Shown: positions 32,601 to 41,674 of the stretch, piece by piece | Layout of the letters: every line of letters starts with the position of its first letter | How positions within the stretch are numbered: position 1 is the stretch's first letter | Origin: Meira nashicola | Taxonomy: Eukaryota; Basidiomycota; Exobasidiomycetes; Exobasidiales; Brachybasidiaceae | Assembly (NCBI GenBank): GCA_001600355.1 | Contig: BCJU01000001.1 | Location: 207,178 to 271,177, forward strand | DNA: 64,000 bases | Direction of reading: 5' to 3' | Notes under the pieces: model-generated | The model's database searches: none | Told to the model about the DNA's origin: nothing | The model's input: the letters and a program-made list of their open reading frames with translations, nothing else | Position numbers and translations under genes: made by a program

Positions 32601-32722
32601 CAGGTATTGTACCTAGCTCAACGTCTTCGGAAACAGAGTTGGTAGTTGTTGAAAGGCCGTATTACGATGTTGCAAGTTCTTTGCCGCCGACATATTTCAG
32701 CGGAGCATCTTATGGTACTTGA
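29684..32722 (+). CDS. UTP4: UTP4/Cirhin WD40 protein of the SSU processome
   Basis: A single exon of 1012 residues from the ATG at 29684 (MEGEND). Upstream in-frame codons lack an ATG. The N-terminus (HRVRFVDWAPSSVSALAFLP, then LAVGRENGNIDL) matches the start of UTP4/Cirhin proteins. WD40-type repeats follow, including VWSMAASPLGKHLAIGCEDG and ADVLSLCVGSDGQCVYSASVDQ. An acidic Asp/Ser tract lies near 282-302. In the family UTP4 belongs to the UTP-A (t-UTP) subcomplex, which binds the 5' ETS of pre-rRNA in the nucleolus. A second propeller region contains ATFTPDSARLVLASY and GLFWLSPTVLAVWG. The gene is tail-to-tail with a flavin monooxygenase gene 98 bp away. Confidence 0.9.
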   Translation: MEGENDVTMTDTVAGPSKSTTSSVPLHRVRFVDWAPSSVSALAFLPLTKQVQSSSSSARSILAVGRENGNIDLCVWVEDDGIDTSTIDESDLNPSTSVAKGWVVDTTLVGSNPSKVDSLVFVLSPTIPYPTPRLFSSSGGAIVTEHYLPPHLIMSTRGTNSSAQFQQLPASIRKDSTLSNVSRSIPSQGGSVWSMAASPLGKHLAIGCEDGVVRMIDIADGRFELASYSRSSLRGSDGIVRGNVSQLDRAKARIVSLAWGPPQKREKAKKAPFVPIGGKKKQDDSDSDSSDSDSDDDDDDDGWDDSFVLGGTAQSLAYVWSANTGRVLTKLVVDRSRNQQTIVWSCATLLDGTCVLGDSMGQVSFYDGKMFTLLPGARFTSHGKGADVLSLCVGSDGQCVYSASVDQKVVEYTKVGVAKQTKWMISGKRRLHAHDIRALAIDPPFNPKSLLSSSNGDLNRLPILVSAGVDFHLTLTPAASPSGATLIDTTHPKQQQQQRGDEEAQKTKRISKQSRFDHINPVSTTPVTTFADTIHRRLPFVPTTGKGSALGGGSVVRICAAKRWVILRREKSVAIWKLPSEPSEDDEYDSKQVDWKMVLEMQIRIQSNLVCVEISQDGRFLFVSDLYESKLFELRENGKDIIPKRILSFSTKTFASQGVQQGPASSAATFTPDSARLVLASYPGAFVHVIDLPRSSESSKCTLLKSFGEHRQAAFGRSVAGKAVRMTNGKGQVNGVHHSDEEPEQSNDESVDKNHNTSETRTTFARIDTIQVSSDGQYLVSIDAAKRIHCYSLDTLHHRGALPSPAHQPNAVTFDPWKPHKMCCVLPTNQTVVYDLERRQANFSGNTPKSLNSAVSKKMDKKAFKAINKMRHKGEEGFIAALNEELTGVRDNAIGLFWLSPTVLAVWGATFLCTAKRIEITEDGQNNINISRNGKRAHPDESVDLNNSGQQEQQSNHYWRARLVTKYQPLLYAGIVPSSTSSETELVVVERPYYDVASSLPPTYFSGASYGT

Positions 32723-32820
32723 TGTTGGCTCGATGTATATTTTGCTTGTATTGCATTTTTAAGGAAGTCAATGTATTAATGTACAAAATGTAGATCTATT
32801 GATTTGCAATGCAAAATTGT

Positions 32821-34443
32821 CTAATATCTTAATGTTTCACGACGAAGTATTCTTCCTGCATTTCTTCTTTCCGTTCGCCAAGGTGAAGTAGCAAAACGTG
32901 CTTCAGGTCCTTTAGGCGAGCCATCTCCTTTACCGTCACTTTTATAGTTTGATTTCCAAGGAACTTCTTTACCTGCTTCTCTATCCACAGATTGTAACAT
33001 AGAAATTAATCTGTCTAAATAAACTGTATCCGAAGGTTTGCCGAATACGTGAGGAGTAGTATTTAGTATAATATCAGATTTTGATTGATTGTTGTAATTC
33101 ACTTGTGATTCTTTTCGCTCTGATCGCCATCTTTGTTCATCTGTAGGCGGAATGTTTGTATCCAAAAGTGGTAATTTTGGCGCTTTACCTAACCAACGAT
33201 GAATCAGATACATTGCCTGTATTTCTGTGAATGGGAAAGGCACTACTGTGATCGGCAGTCCTAGCATTGCAATCGTCTCATCTTTTGAATGACATAAGAA
33301 CCAATCGTCCAAATTATAAACTGAAGCAGAAGGAAATCCTATACGAGATGGATGATTTGAAGGAGTTAAAAGAGGATATGTCTTTAAAATACCGGCTGAT
33401 TGATCCAAGAAAGCATTATCGAACAAAAATCCAGTAGCAAAGATGATTAACGGGATATCCTTCAAAATTGAACCATCTGATAAATGAATGCAATCTTGAT
33501 GAATAGATGCAATACTCTCTACAACTTTGATTCGTTTACACCATTCTGGTGAATCAGTGTCCAATGGATTATAATCCATCGGTGGAGGTTTTTCAGCAGA
33601 ATGCCAAGATGAAAGAACTTCAAATGGATCTTTTTCACATCTTTCTGACCATTGATTTGAATTTAATCCGCATGGTAAATCTCTTGTTATGAATCCAGAT
33701 AATTCTCTTGCAATATCCATACCACTTGATGCATTTCCAACGATTAATATTCGTTTTTGATCACCTTCTCTAAGAAGTTGTGTAGGATCTCTATACCAAG
33801 CTGAATGTAAAATTCTTCCAGAAAATGTTGTAAGTCCATCTATGTTGGGTATATTGGGTACACTACATCTACCATGTGCCAAGACAAGGTGTGTAAAGTG
33901 TTCAGTAGTAGTAACTTTTTGATTTGGATTGTACGTCACTGACCATCCATTAGATCTTTCATCTTTGATTATTCGTTGAATTGTTGTGGAGAATTTGATA
34001 TATTTTCTTATCTGATATTGATCAGCATAATTTTCCAAGTATTCTTGTACAACCTCACGTGAAGGGTATAAATCTGTTCCATCTTTGAATAAATTATCAC
34101 GAAAACTCATCAAATCACATGGAATATTTGTACGTAATCCTTCAAACATTGCTCCTGGCGGCCAACGTTCTTGCCAATCAAGTCTAAGCCTTGATTTTTC
34201 TGTTTGTTTGATTTCTGCTTTCTCACATGAAATTAACGAGGTATCATCTTGTTCCCAGCATAAGATTGGATCTTTGATATTTTGTTCATATTGCCATATT
34301 CCTCCAACTTGATCACGTCTTTCAAAAAGTGTAAATTCGATCTCTTCTTCTTTCTTGAACTCTTTTTGTACATCCAAAATCTGCTTTGCCATAGCCATTC
34401 CAGCTGAACCTGCTCCTACTATACATATTCGCATCTTTGACAA
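32821..34443 (-). CDS. Flavin-containing monooxygenase (FMO-like)
   Basis: A single exon of 540 residues. The FAD site is GAGSAG (10-15), followed by GGIW. The FMO fingerprint is FxGxxxHxxxY at about 208-218 (FSGRILHSAWY). A second dinucleotide motif, VGNASSGMD, lies near 230, and the FATGF motif occurs in IIFATGFLFDNAF. The family N- or S-oxygenates small nucleophiles with NADPH and O2; the substrate is unknown. A C-terminal basic tail contains GDGSPKGPEARF. It differs from the Baeyer-Villiger-type gene at 16.3 kb in length and fingerprint, so the two are not a recent duplicate pair. It is divergent from the GH43-like gene. Confidence 0.88.
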   Translation of the reverse strand: MSKMRICIVGAGSAGMAMAKQILDVQKEFKKEEEIEFTLFERRDQVGGIWQYEQNIKDPILCWEQDDTSLISCEKAEIKQTEKSRLRLDWQERWPPGAMFEGLRTNIPCDLMSFRDNLFKDGTDLYPSREVVQEYLENYADQYQIRKYIKFSTTIQRIIKDERSNGWSVTYNPNQKVTTTEHFTHLVLAHGRCSVPNIPNIDGLTTFSGRILHSAWYRDPTQLLREGDQKRILIVGNASSGMDIARELSGFITRDLPCGLNSNQWSERCEKDPFEVLSSWHSAEKPPPMDYNPLDTDSPEWCKRIKVVESIASIHQDCIHLSDGSILKDIPLIIFATGFLFDNAFLDQSAGILKTYPLLTPSNHPSRIGFPSASVYNLDDWFLCHSKDETIAMLGLPITVVPFPFTEIQAMYLIHRWLGKAPKLPLLDTNIPPTDEQRWRSERKESQVNYNNQSKSDIILNTTPHVFGKPSDTVYLDRLISMLQSVDREAGKEVPWKSNYKSDGKGDGSPKGPEARFATSPWRTERRNAGRILRRETLRY

Positions 34444-34826
34444 GAATCTTTTAGATGATGTGCGAATGTATAAATGTTTGGACCTGCATATAGTCTAGTC
34501 TAGGTGTGTATGCAAAGAAAGTGTAGTTGTATTTGATAATCTCCGTTTAGCGTAAAACATAAAAGCCCCGTGTTTTATTCGCTTAAGACCCAATATATGC
34601 ATCTACCCCACTTTAAAAAGAGCTTTTTTTCGGAAATCTTGCAAAATCTTCCTTCTTGGCGATTCTTTAGGTTGACGTTGTTCTATAAGATTTGCGGGGT
34701 AAAAGATTCCCGATCAGCTGTCAGAATGTAGACCAAGATTTCCGGAATTGTGTTAAATGCATAAAAAGAACGATTTAAAGTCTCGCAAATGAATTAGGTT
34801 ACACTATATCCTCCTCCTCTTTCAAA
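34444..34826. promoter_or_regulatory. Divergent upstream region, FMO / GH43-like gene
   Basis: A 383-bp AT-rich interval between the start of the FMO gene and the proposed ATG of the GH43-like gene. It contains no supported gene. Confidence 0.4.
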
Positions 34827-35909
34827 ATGCAATTATCCTTTCTTACGGACTCCTCTTGCTCTTGCAGCAACAGCAACTTATTCTGCTCCTGTCCCCGCAA
34901 ATAAAAGACAATCTTCATTCGTAGGTTATTTCGTTCAACATTTTAAAACAATTGATGGACGAGATAGTGAAAAGATTTATCAACAAGTTTCGAACGGTAA
35001 TAATGCATATTCATTTACAGCATTAAACGATGGAAATGCAGTTTTAACTTCAACAGTTGGAACAAAAGGAGTTCGTGATGGTTATTTAGTCGCTTCACCT
35101 GATAGAACAGACTTTTGGTCAATTGCAACAGATTTGAATACACAAACACAATCTTGGTCAGATGCAGTTACACATGGAAGTAAGTCAATTGTTGTTTGGC
35201 ATTCAAATGATCTTGTCAATTGGGATGAGAATTATTTTGTTCAAGTTGAAGATTCGACAGCAGGAATGACTTGGGCACCTTCTGCTGTTTATGATTCAAA
35301 TTCACAACAATATTTTGTCTTTTGGGGAGCAAATTTATTCGCAGAAAGTGATACAAATCATGAAAATGGACCCGTAACAAAAACTGTTATTCGTTATGCT
35401 ACCACAAAAGATTTTAAATCTTTTTCTCAACCACAAACATACATTAATGGAGGAGATCAAGATCGTTTAGATCAAGAATTTCAAAGTCTTGGCGGTAATT
35501 CTTATGCACGCTTTACAACTGCTGGAGGTGGTGGTGTAATTGAAGAAATTTCAAATGATGGTTTGTTTGGAACTTGGAATAGGATTGGTAATTACATTGT
35601 CACTCAAACACCAAGAGAAGGTCCAACTTCATTTCAAGATAATCAAGATTCATCAAAATATCATCTATGGCTTGATGCTCCTCCAGATGCAGGTTATGAA
35701 ACTTATTATACCAATGATATTCAAAATGGTAATTATCCACAAGAATCAATTTCTGGATTTCCTTATGGAATGCGTCAAGGTTCCGTTTTACCAATCACTC
35801 AATCTGAATATGAGTAAGTATAAAAGGTTGAATAAATGCTCTCTCTGAATCAATGCTGATTTCCCTTCTCTCTCCGTCCGTGTGCAGTACCATTCGCTCA
35901 AAGCTTTAA
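34827..35909 (+). pseudogene. GH43-like secreted glycoside hydrolase with apparent frameshift in the signal peptide
   Basis: The body is open from 34798 through 35813 and joins after a 74-nt intron (GTAAGT donor, GTGCAG acceptor) to 35888-35909. This frame has no ATG before the signal-peptide core LALAATATYSAPVPANKR. An ATG at 34827 starts MQLSFL one frame off and would join correctly if a single base near 34842-34850 were absent; the product would then be about 335 residues. The body has GH43-type features: GVRDGYL near the proposed catalytic base, WAPSAVYD, and REGPTSF with a candidate acid Glu. The family acts on arabinan, xylan or related polysaccharides outside the cell. The break may be a real mutation, an assembly error or non-ATG initiation. 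Confidence 0.65.
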
Positions 35910-36362
35910 ATACATATGTAGCGTATCACCCCCACACTTTTTGAGAATAAATTCTGTAACCACACCGGACATTTAGCGGGTCAACTTTGAAATGTATGTA
36001 TGTACACCCGCGTAATTATACAGATTTGACTGAACAATAGACTGGCAGCGGCAAATACGCGCGAGAGCCCCCTTTAGAAATTGCACCTGCACAAAGCATA
36101 ACGTCGGGTATTTTTTTGTTAGTTACCCTTTTTGCATATTTTTTTACTTTTCTCTCGATCGACCCTCTTCATGACAAGCTGATTTTAAAGTCATAGCAAA
36201 CTTGTCCCTTTCGTCCACATCTCATCAACTCTCCTTTCTTTCGACATGTGCGAAATCTGGCAAAAGATAAATCTATAATAAGCTTGCTAATAACTCGTCA
36301 ATCTTGCAAGTACACTACGCCTCCACAAAAAAAAGGTATAAAGGCAGAAAGTGGTGGTGGTG
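35910..36362. promoter_or_regulatory. Upstream region of the lipase gene
   Basis: A 453-bp interval between the GH43-like 3' end and the lipase ATG. It contains pyrimidine-rich stretches and a GTGGTGGTGGTG run at 36351-36362 immediately before the ATG. No gene was seen. Confidence 0.4.
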
Positions 36363-39300
36363 ATGACGACACTTTCACCGGGGCAGATGCGCGTTGCATC
36401 GCCCGAACCCATCTCTACCGATGGTTCTAACGAGCATGATGGTATACAAAGCCCCATTGGCGAAAGCAGTAGAAAAAGAGTTAGTATTGAAAATGTAAGG
36501 ATGTTCAAAGCCCCAAGATCAGAAAATCAAGATGATACAGTCTCGGACATTGAAGATTTGGAACCTTTATCGCCATCTGGAATCGCTATTCCGCATGCAT
36601 CCTCTAGTACACGTGGACAATTACTCGAGCCGAAAGGATCATCTTCGATAGAAGGCACCAGCTTTGGCTCTTTACCCTCCTTTCACCTTGAATCTCCTAT
36701 CAATCATTCAACATCTTCACCACCGCATACATACTTTGAAAACAGTAATGGAAGAAGATCATCAAAGAGTAATTCACATAAACGCACAAGCATAAGCAGT
36801 ACAACTGCAGATTCATCTTTGCCGATCTTTCAACCTTCTTATGGACCTTATTCGGCTCGATACGTCACAGTCTCTTCCATCTTGAGTCGATCAGGAGCTG
36901 CAATTCCACTTTCTCCCCCGCCAGAAGAAGAAGATCTTTCGCATTACAGATCAAGACGTCAAAGTGATTCTTCCGAAACTCATCATTCCAGAAAAATGTC
37001 AAATAGGAGAAAGTCATTCAGAGGGGTTAATGCTCCATTCAGGGAGAACAATAATCGATCCTTAGGTCCTCGATCTAGTGCAGGAAGTGCAAAGAGTTCC
37101 ACTCCAGGTGCTGCTTATGAAGGAAAAAGAGCGAGTAATGGTAGTGCGCTTGAAGCTCTTGGAGCATTATTCCTCCAACGAGATTCGATCGGAAAGGTAT
37201 CCAATTTAAGTTTTATGAAGTATAGCGATGCACTATCTTCCGTAAAAGAGGGTCAAAAGGATGGAAAGAAGAGTCTTTCGAATCGGATCACATTTGGTCT
37301 TTCATCGGTCTCACGTGCTTGGATGGATAGAATGTCTGGGTCATCAAAGATTGGGATTCGGATGCCACATGAAAAAGATGCAGGTCAAACGATTGCTCAA
37401 AGGAGAGCACGAAAGAGTATGGCAACAGATCTAGCAACCGGACCAAGAGTGGAAGGTACGAAAAGCGGTCAACCATCTTTTGAAGTTCTCATTTCAAACC
37501 CTGTCTATCCAGTCAATCTCGTAGAAGAGCTCAAAGAAGCGTCTGTTTCAGATGCAAAGTCACCTCCTCCTGCTCCACGCCTTCGAGGTATGAAAGGTGA
37601 TGAACTTACACCTCCACCGATTGGAGAAGAAGAAGATGATTCAATCTCTCAGCCTCGCACGTTTCTGCATAACAATGGTCCTATGACTGAACCGATCAAA
37701 GGTGTGTATGGACCTGGCTCTGCATTTAATTGGACTGAGCCTCCAGAATTACCACCTTCTCCAATTGGTATGCCGGGCGCATGGGGTATGGGAAGTTATG
37801 GTTGGAATAAAGAAGAAGGTGCATTGCTTTTACCACCTCCTCTTTTAGACGATCAAGGTAGCGATGCGAAAAGTTTTGAAGGATTACTCGGAGTTCGAAG
37901 AATGCGTGAACAGGAAAGGGCTAGAAAGCAATTTGAAAAACTTAAAGCGAGAAATAGACCTGCACATAAGGTCGGTATGTTGACGGCATTTAGTAATTTT
38001 GTTAAAGCTGCACACGCCGCTGATAAAGCCACTCGATCTGCTGGTATTACTCGAGCTCCTTTATTGCAAAGACGTCATACAGAACCGGCCGCCGAAGCAC
38101 AACCTACGGATGAAGAGGATGACGCCCAAATCCCCACTCGCGCTACTGTTTCGAACAAAACTCAGTCTGGTCTTGATGCCTTCGGAGGAGGAAGCTCGAT
38201 GGGCCGAACTACCTCACAATCTCGTAGCTCTCTAGATTCTTCTGGACGTCAGCTAAACACTGTTTTTGAGATACGATCGCCTGAAGTAGATGAAGATGAT
38301 GGTGACATTGAATCAAGCGATGACGAGAATGATATTGCGTATAATCAATCACTCGAATCCACACCAAGCCTGAGAAGGAGAGCGACAACAAGTTACTTGG
38401 ACCATAAAAAACAAGTCCCGATTCATATGTCAGAAAGTGGAGATGATCATGCAGTGAAATCACACAGTATCGATGAGGGTACTTTGTCCGATTATTTGGA
38501 TGCAGAAAATCGAGGCATAAATGGCATCTCGAACGGATCAGCAGGACCTGCTACGCCCAGAATCGGTCCAACTATGTTAAGCTTGCCACCTTCACCATGG
38601 ACTCCATACGGCGGAGCAACACGTAGCGGACATCAAACTCCTTTTCATGTCCATCTCGGTATGACTCCCGTTCTTGGTCCGCCAGGCACGCCACGATTGA
38701 TTCCGGCTATGTTGGAAGTTGCCCCTTCGCCTTTCCCAACTTTAGGTGGTATGACACCATTTTTACGCTCTCCTGTGCGTGGACCAAGTAATGGAGGATA
38801 TATCTCTTCTAGACCAATGGGATCAGCTGTGTCCAAAGCAAGTGCGCCAAGTACAACTGCTCCTTCCCCTCTGGCCTTATCTCCAAATGAGTCTCCCGTT
38901 CTAGCACCTTTCTCTAGTTTCCGAAAAAGATTAACAAAGGAGAACATGAGAGAGCACGACGGTGAACTTACACCATCAGCAACGAAGATCTCAGAAGATA
39001 GAGCGAGTGTAAAGAAGTCCGTCCGAGTCGAAGATGAAGAGCGTTCGTCGCACGGTCGCATGAAAGCTCGACAGAACGGTAAGAGATCATTTTTACTCTG
39101 GTTCTTGTTTGGTGATTTAGGATTGGGATCTCGATCTTCTATTGCGGCAAAAGCAGCTGGATCACCTGCGCCTTTTGTAGGCAAGAGGTATTCTCAACCT
39201 TATGTTGTGGTGTTATCAATAGCAGCTCATCTTTATGGATTCTCGGTATTTCTTCTAGCTCATCTGGTCGATCTTGGCTATCGAACAGCTGAATTTCTCT

Positions 39301-41501
39301 CGATGACATTTTGGTTCTTACGATGGATGGCACTTAATTTGACTGGTCAGACTGTTTTAGCAAGATGTGCAATTGATGCTTATGCTTTGGTATCTCGTGA
39401 GTGGGAAAGTGTTGCAAAAGAAGATCATGAAAGAAAGGGCAAAAAGGGGAAAAACAAGGAAAGCTTAGAGGATGACAAGGCCATGAACAAATATCGCGGA
39501 TTAACGAAATGGCAAGTACTTAAAGGTTTAATAGAATTGGTCTGTTTGCAAGATGTTACTAGAGAACGATATCTAGAGGAAGGTGCAGGATTAGAAGAAT
39601 TAAGAGGTTGGAAAAAGAGACATGTTAAAAGTCGTTCAACTGACGAAGCTCTTCTACCTGCCGCACCATCGCGCATCGATTTAGGCATTCGAAGGGCAGC
39701 TGATCGAAAAGCAAAAGATGATAAGGAAGCTCGTCAAGCTTTTGAAGAAGAATTACGTGCTGCAAAAAATCAATCGGATAATATCAGCGATGACGATGAT
39801 GATGACACCGATTCAGAAAGTAGTGATGATGATATGGTCGTAACGAATCGAGGAGCAGAAATTTTAGAATTCACAAAAACGCCCAAAGTGGAAAGACATG
39901 CTTACTTTCCTTCTTCGGAAGATGGAATGGATGATCTCCCACCAAGACGTCCGAGCAGATATTCAAAGAGGTCGCTCTCCGGAACATCGCGCGGTTCAGC
40001 GATTGCTGCACATTTGGAGCCTACCAATCGTCCGTTAGTAAGGATGATCAAATGGGCTTCACGATTGGCTATTTCAGCTTACGGATTACACGTAACTTTG
40101 GTTGATTTGCCTGCGACATTTACTCCATCTGGTAATAGATTTTCACGTCAAACGTTTGCACATCTCAGTAGACTTCATCATGAAGATGTTTTGCATGCAG
40201 ACATTCAAACTTTAGATTCGGATGATTATTCGCCAACATTTTATCTCGTTCGAGATTTAACAAGAAAGGTTGTCGTTGTTTCTGTTCGTGGTACGCAAAG
40301 TTTACAAGATATCATTGTCGATCTTGAAATGGTAGTTGATCAATTTCAGCTAGATGACGAAAATGTGGGTAAAGATGATCAAGGAGAACCATTGTATTGT
40401 CATGCAGGCATTTTGAGAGCTGCACGTGCACTTCTCTCTCACAATTCTACTCTTTTCAAAACGCTCAATCAAGCTTTAAAAGAACATCCAGATTTCGGAA
40501 TCGTTTTTACCGGACATTCTCTTGGTGGTGCAATTGCGAGTGCAGTCGTTTTGCTTTTGAGTAAATATGAAGAAAAGGATAATGGAAATGGATCGGAAAT
40601 ATTTGATGGAATTCAAGATTGGACTGGTAATGAAGATGAGCATGATAATGTACATGGACATGGAAGATGGGTAACACATGATCGCAGTGGCTTGCCTGCT
40701 GGAAGACCGATCAGAGCCATCACTTTCGCACATCCTGCAACTGTGAATGCAACTTTGGCCGAAAGAGCATCTCGTGGCAGAACACCTTTAGTGCTCTCTG
40801 TTGTTTTGGGACATGATATCATCCCGCGATGCGGTCATGGACAAGCACGTGAACTTCGTCGTGTTTTGGGTGCTTTAAGTAGAGTTAGAAGACGAAAAGA
40901 GCATGGAAATGAAAGCAGACGTGGAAGTGTGGCAAGTTTGGATTTGCATGAGGAGAAGGAAAATACGAATGATAGTGACGACGATTCAGATGCACGTGTG
41001 CATATTGTCACAAGTTGGTGGGAATGGCGAAAATTAAAACGAAGACCACCTTCAAGTTTGACAAAAAGTGAAGAAATAAAGATGCTCAAAATCGAAAAAG
41101 ATCTTTGGCGATTACGATGTGATGTAGAGAGCGATTTATATTCTGCAGTTAAGAGAAGATCTGAAGAAGCAAGATTATCAAATCCAGATGAAGATCATGA
41201 CCAGAAACCTAATGCGCCTTCTATACCACCATCACCATGGATTGGACCTTCACACAAAGCACCTTTGCATCAATTAGCAGCACGACGTCAAGCATTAGAT
41301 GCCGTTACATTAGCAAACGAAGAATCAATTTCTAAAACGGCTGGTGTTTTGGTTCCTGCAGGACGTTCTATTTGGATTTATGAAGGAAGATTGTATAAAA
41401 TCACAAGTCCTCTCAGTTTCTTCAGTTTGCCTGATTTTCATGCAAGAATGTTCAGTGAACATTTTCCATCAGCATATGAAGATTGGTTAGAGAGATTATA
41501 G
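36363..41501 (+). CDS. Class 3 lipase, sn-1-specific diacylglycerol lipase-like
   Basis: A single exon of 1712 residues from the ATG at 36363, preceded in frame by GTG codons. Residues 1 to about 930 are Ser/Pro-rich and disordered. Hydrophobic segments near 946-990 (YGFSVFLLAHLVDLGY, FWFLRWMALNL) are probable membrane helices. The alpha/beta-hydrolase domain runs from about 1230 to the end: VRGTQSLQDIIVDL near 1307, nucleophile Ser1386 in GHSLGG, a candidate Asp in LGHDIIPR near 1486, and a candidate His in FSEHFPSAYEDW near 1699. The order matches DAG lipases that release 2-monoacylglycerol from diacylglycerol. A long Lys/Arg/Asp/Ser-rich insert lies after the nucleophile. The tail is convergent with PER1. 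Confidence 0.88.
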   Translation: MTTLSPGQMRVASPEPISTDGSNEHDGIQSPIGESSRKRVSIENVRMFKAPRSENQDDTVSDIEDLEPLSPSGIAIPHASSSTRGQLLEPKGSSSIEGTSFGSLPSFHLESPINHSTSSPPHTYFENSNGRRSSKSNSHKRTSISSTTADSSLPIFQPSYGPYSARYVTVSSILSRSGAAIPLSPPPEEEDLSHYRSRRQSDSSETHHSRKMSNRRKSFRGVNAPFRENNNRSLGPRSSAGSAKSSTPGAAYEGKRASNGSALEALGALFLQRDSIGKVSNLSFMKYSDALSSVKEGQKDGKKSLSNRITFGLSSVSRAWMDRMSGSSKIGIRMPHEKDAGQTIAQRRARKSMATDLATGPRVEGTKSGQPSFEVLISNPVYPVNLVEELKEASVSDAKSPPPAPRLRGMKGDELTPPPIGEEEDDSISQPRTFLHNNGPMTEPIKGVYGPGSAFNWTEPPELPPSPIGMPGAWGMGSYGWNKEEGALLLPPPLLDDQGSDAKSFEGLLGVRRMREQERARKQFEKLKARNRPAHKVGMLTAFSNFVKAAHAADKATRSAGITRAPLLQRRHTEPAAEAQPTDEEDDAQIPTRATVSNKTQSGLDAFGGGSSMGRTTSQSRSSLDSSGRQLNTVFEIRSPEVDEDDGDIESSDDENDIAYNQSLESTPSLRRRATTSYLDHKKQVPIHMSESGDDHAVKSHSIDEGTLSDYLDAENRGINGISNGSAGPATPRIGPTMLSLPPSPWTPYGGATRSGHQTPFHVHLGMTPVLGPPGTPRLIPAMLEVAPSPFPTLGGMTPFLRSPVRGPSNGGYISSRPMGSAVSKASAPSTTAPSPLALSPNESPVLAPFSSFRKRLTKENMREHDGELTPSATKISEDRASVKKSVRVEDEERSSHGRMKARQNGKRSFLLWFLFGDLGLGSRSSIAAKAAGSPAPFVGKRYSQPYVVVLSIAAHLYGFSVFLLAHLVDLGYRTAEFLSMTFWFLRWMALNLTGQTVLARCAIDAYALVSREWESVAKEDHERKGKKGKNKESLEDDKAMNKYRGLTKWQVLKGLIELVCLQDVTRERYLEEGAGLEELRGWKKRHVKSRSTDEALLPAAPSRIDLGIRRAADRKAKDDKEARQAFEEELRAAKNQSDNISDDDDDDTDSESSDDDMVVTNRGAEILEFTKTPKVERHAYFPSSEDGMDDLPPRRPSRYSKRSLSGTSRGSAIAAHLEPTNRPLVRMIKWASRLAISAYGLHVTLVDLPATFTPSGNRFSRQTFAHLSRLHHEDVLHADIQTLDSDDYSPTFYLVRDLTRKVVVVSVRGTQSLQDIIVDLEMVVDQFQLDDENVGKDDQGEPLYCHAGILRAARALLSHNSTLFKTLNQALKEHPDFGIVFTGHSLGGAIASAVVLLLSKYEEKDNGNGSEIFDGIQDWTGNEDEHDNVHGHGRWVTHDRSGLPAGRPIRAITFAHPATVNATLAERASRGRTPLVLSVVLGHDIIPRCGHGQARELRRVLGALSRVRRRKEHGNESRRGSVASLDLHEEKENTNDSDDDSDARVHIVTSWWEWRKLKRRPPSSLTKSEEIKMLKIEKDLWRLRCDVESDLYSAVKRRSEEARLSNPDEDHDQKPNAPSIPPSPWIGPSHKAPLHQLAARRQALDAVTLANEESISKTAGVLVPAGRSIWIYEGRLYKITSPLSFFSLPDFHARMFSEHFPSAYEDWLERL

Positions 41502-41674
41502 GAGGAGGAAAATTGTTGTAAAATCACAATCAAAGAATTGTACCATAGAAACCCTTTTAATACACAAACGTAAAGGAACATATGTACTCCAATATTCAAG
41601 CAATATTTTGTAAGCATTTCCTAAAGAAAGAAATATTATAGCATTACAACAAGATTCCAAAAGATAAAAAGATA

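Noticed and set aside
16277..34443. A secondary-metabolite cluster suggested by two flavin monooxygenases
   Set aside because: They are 15 kb apart with ABD1, UPF1, EFM7-like and UTP4 between them, have different fingerprints, and no synthase, P450 or pathway regulator is present.
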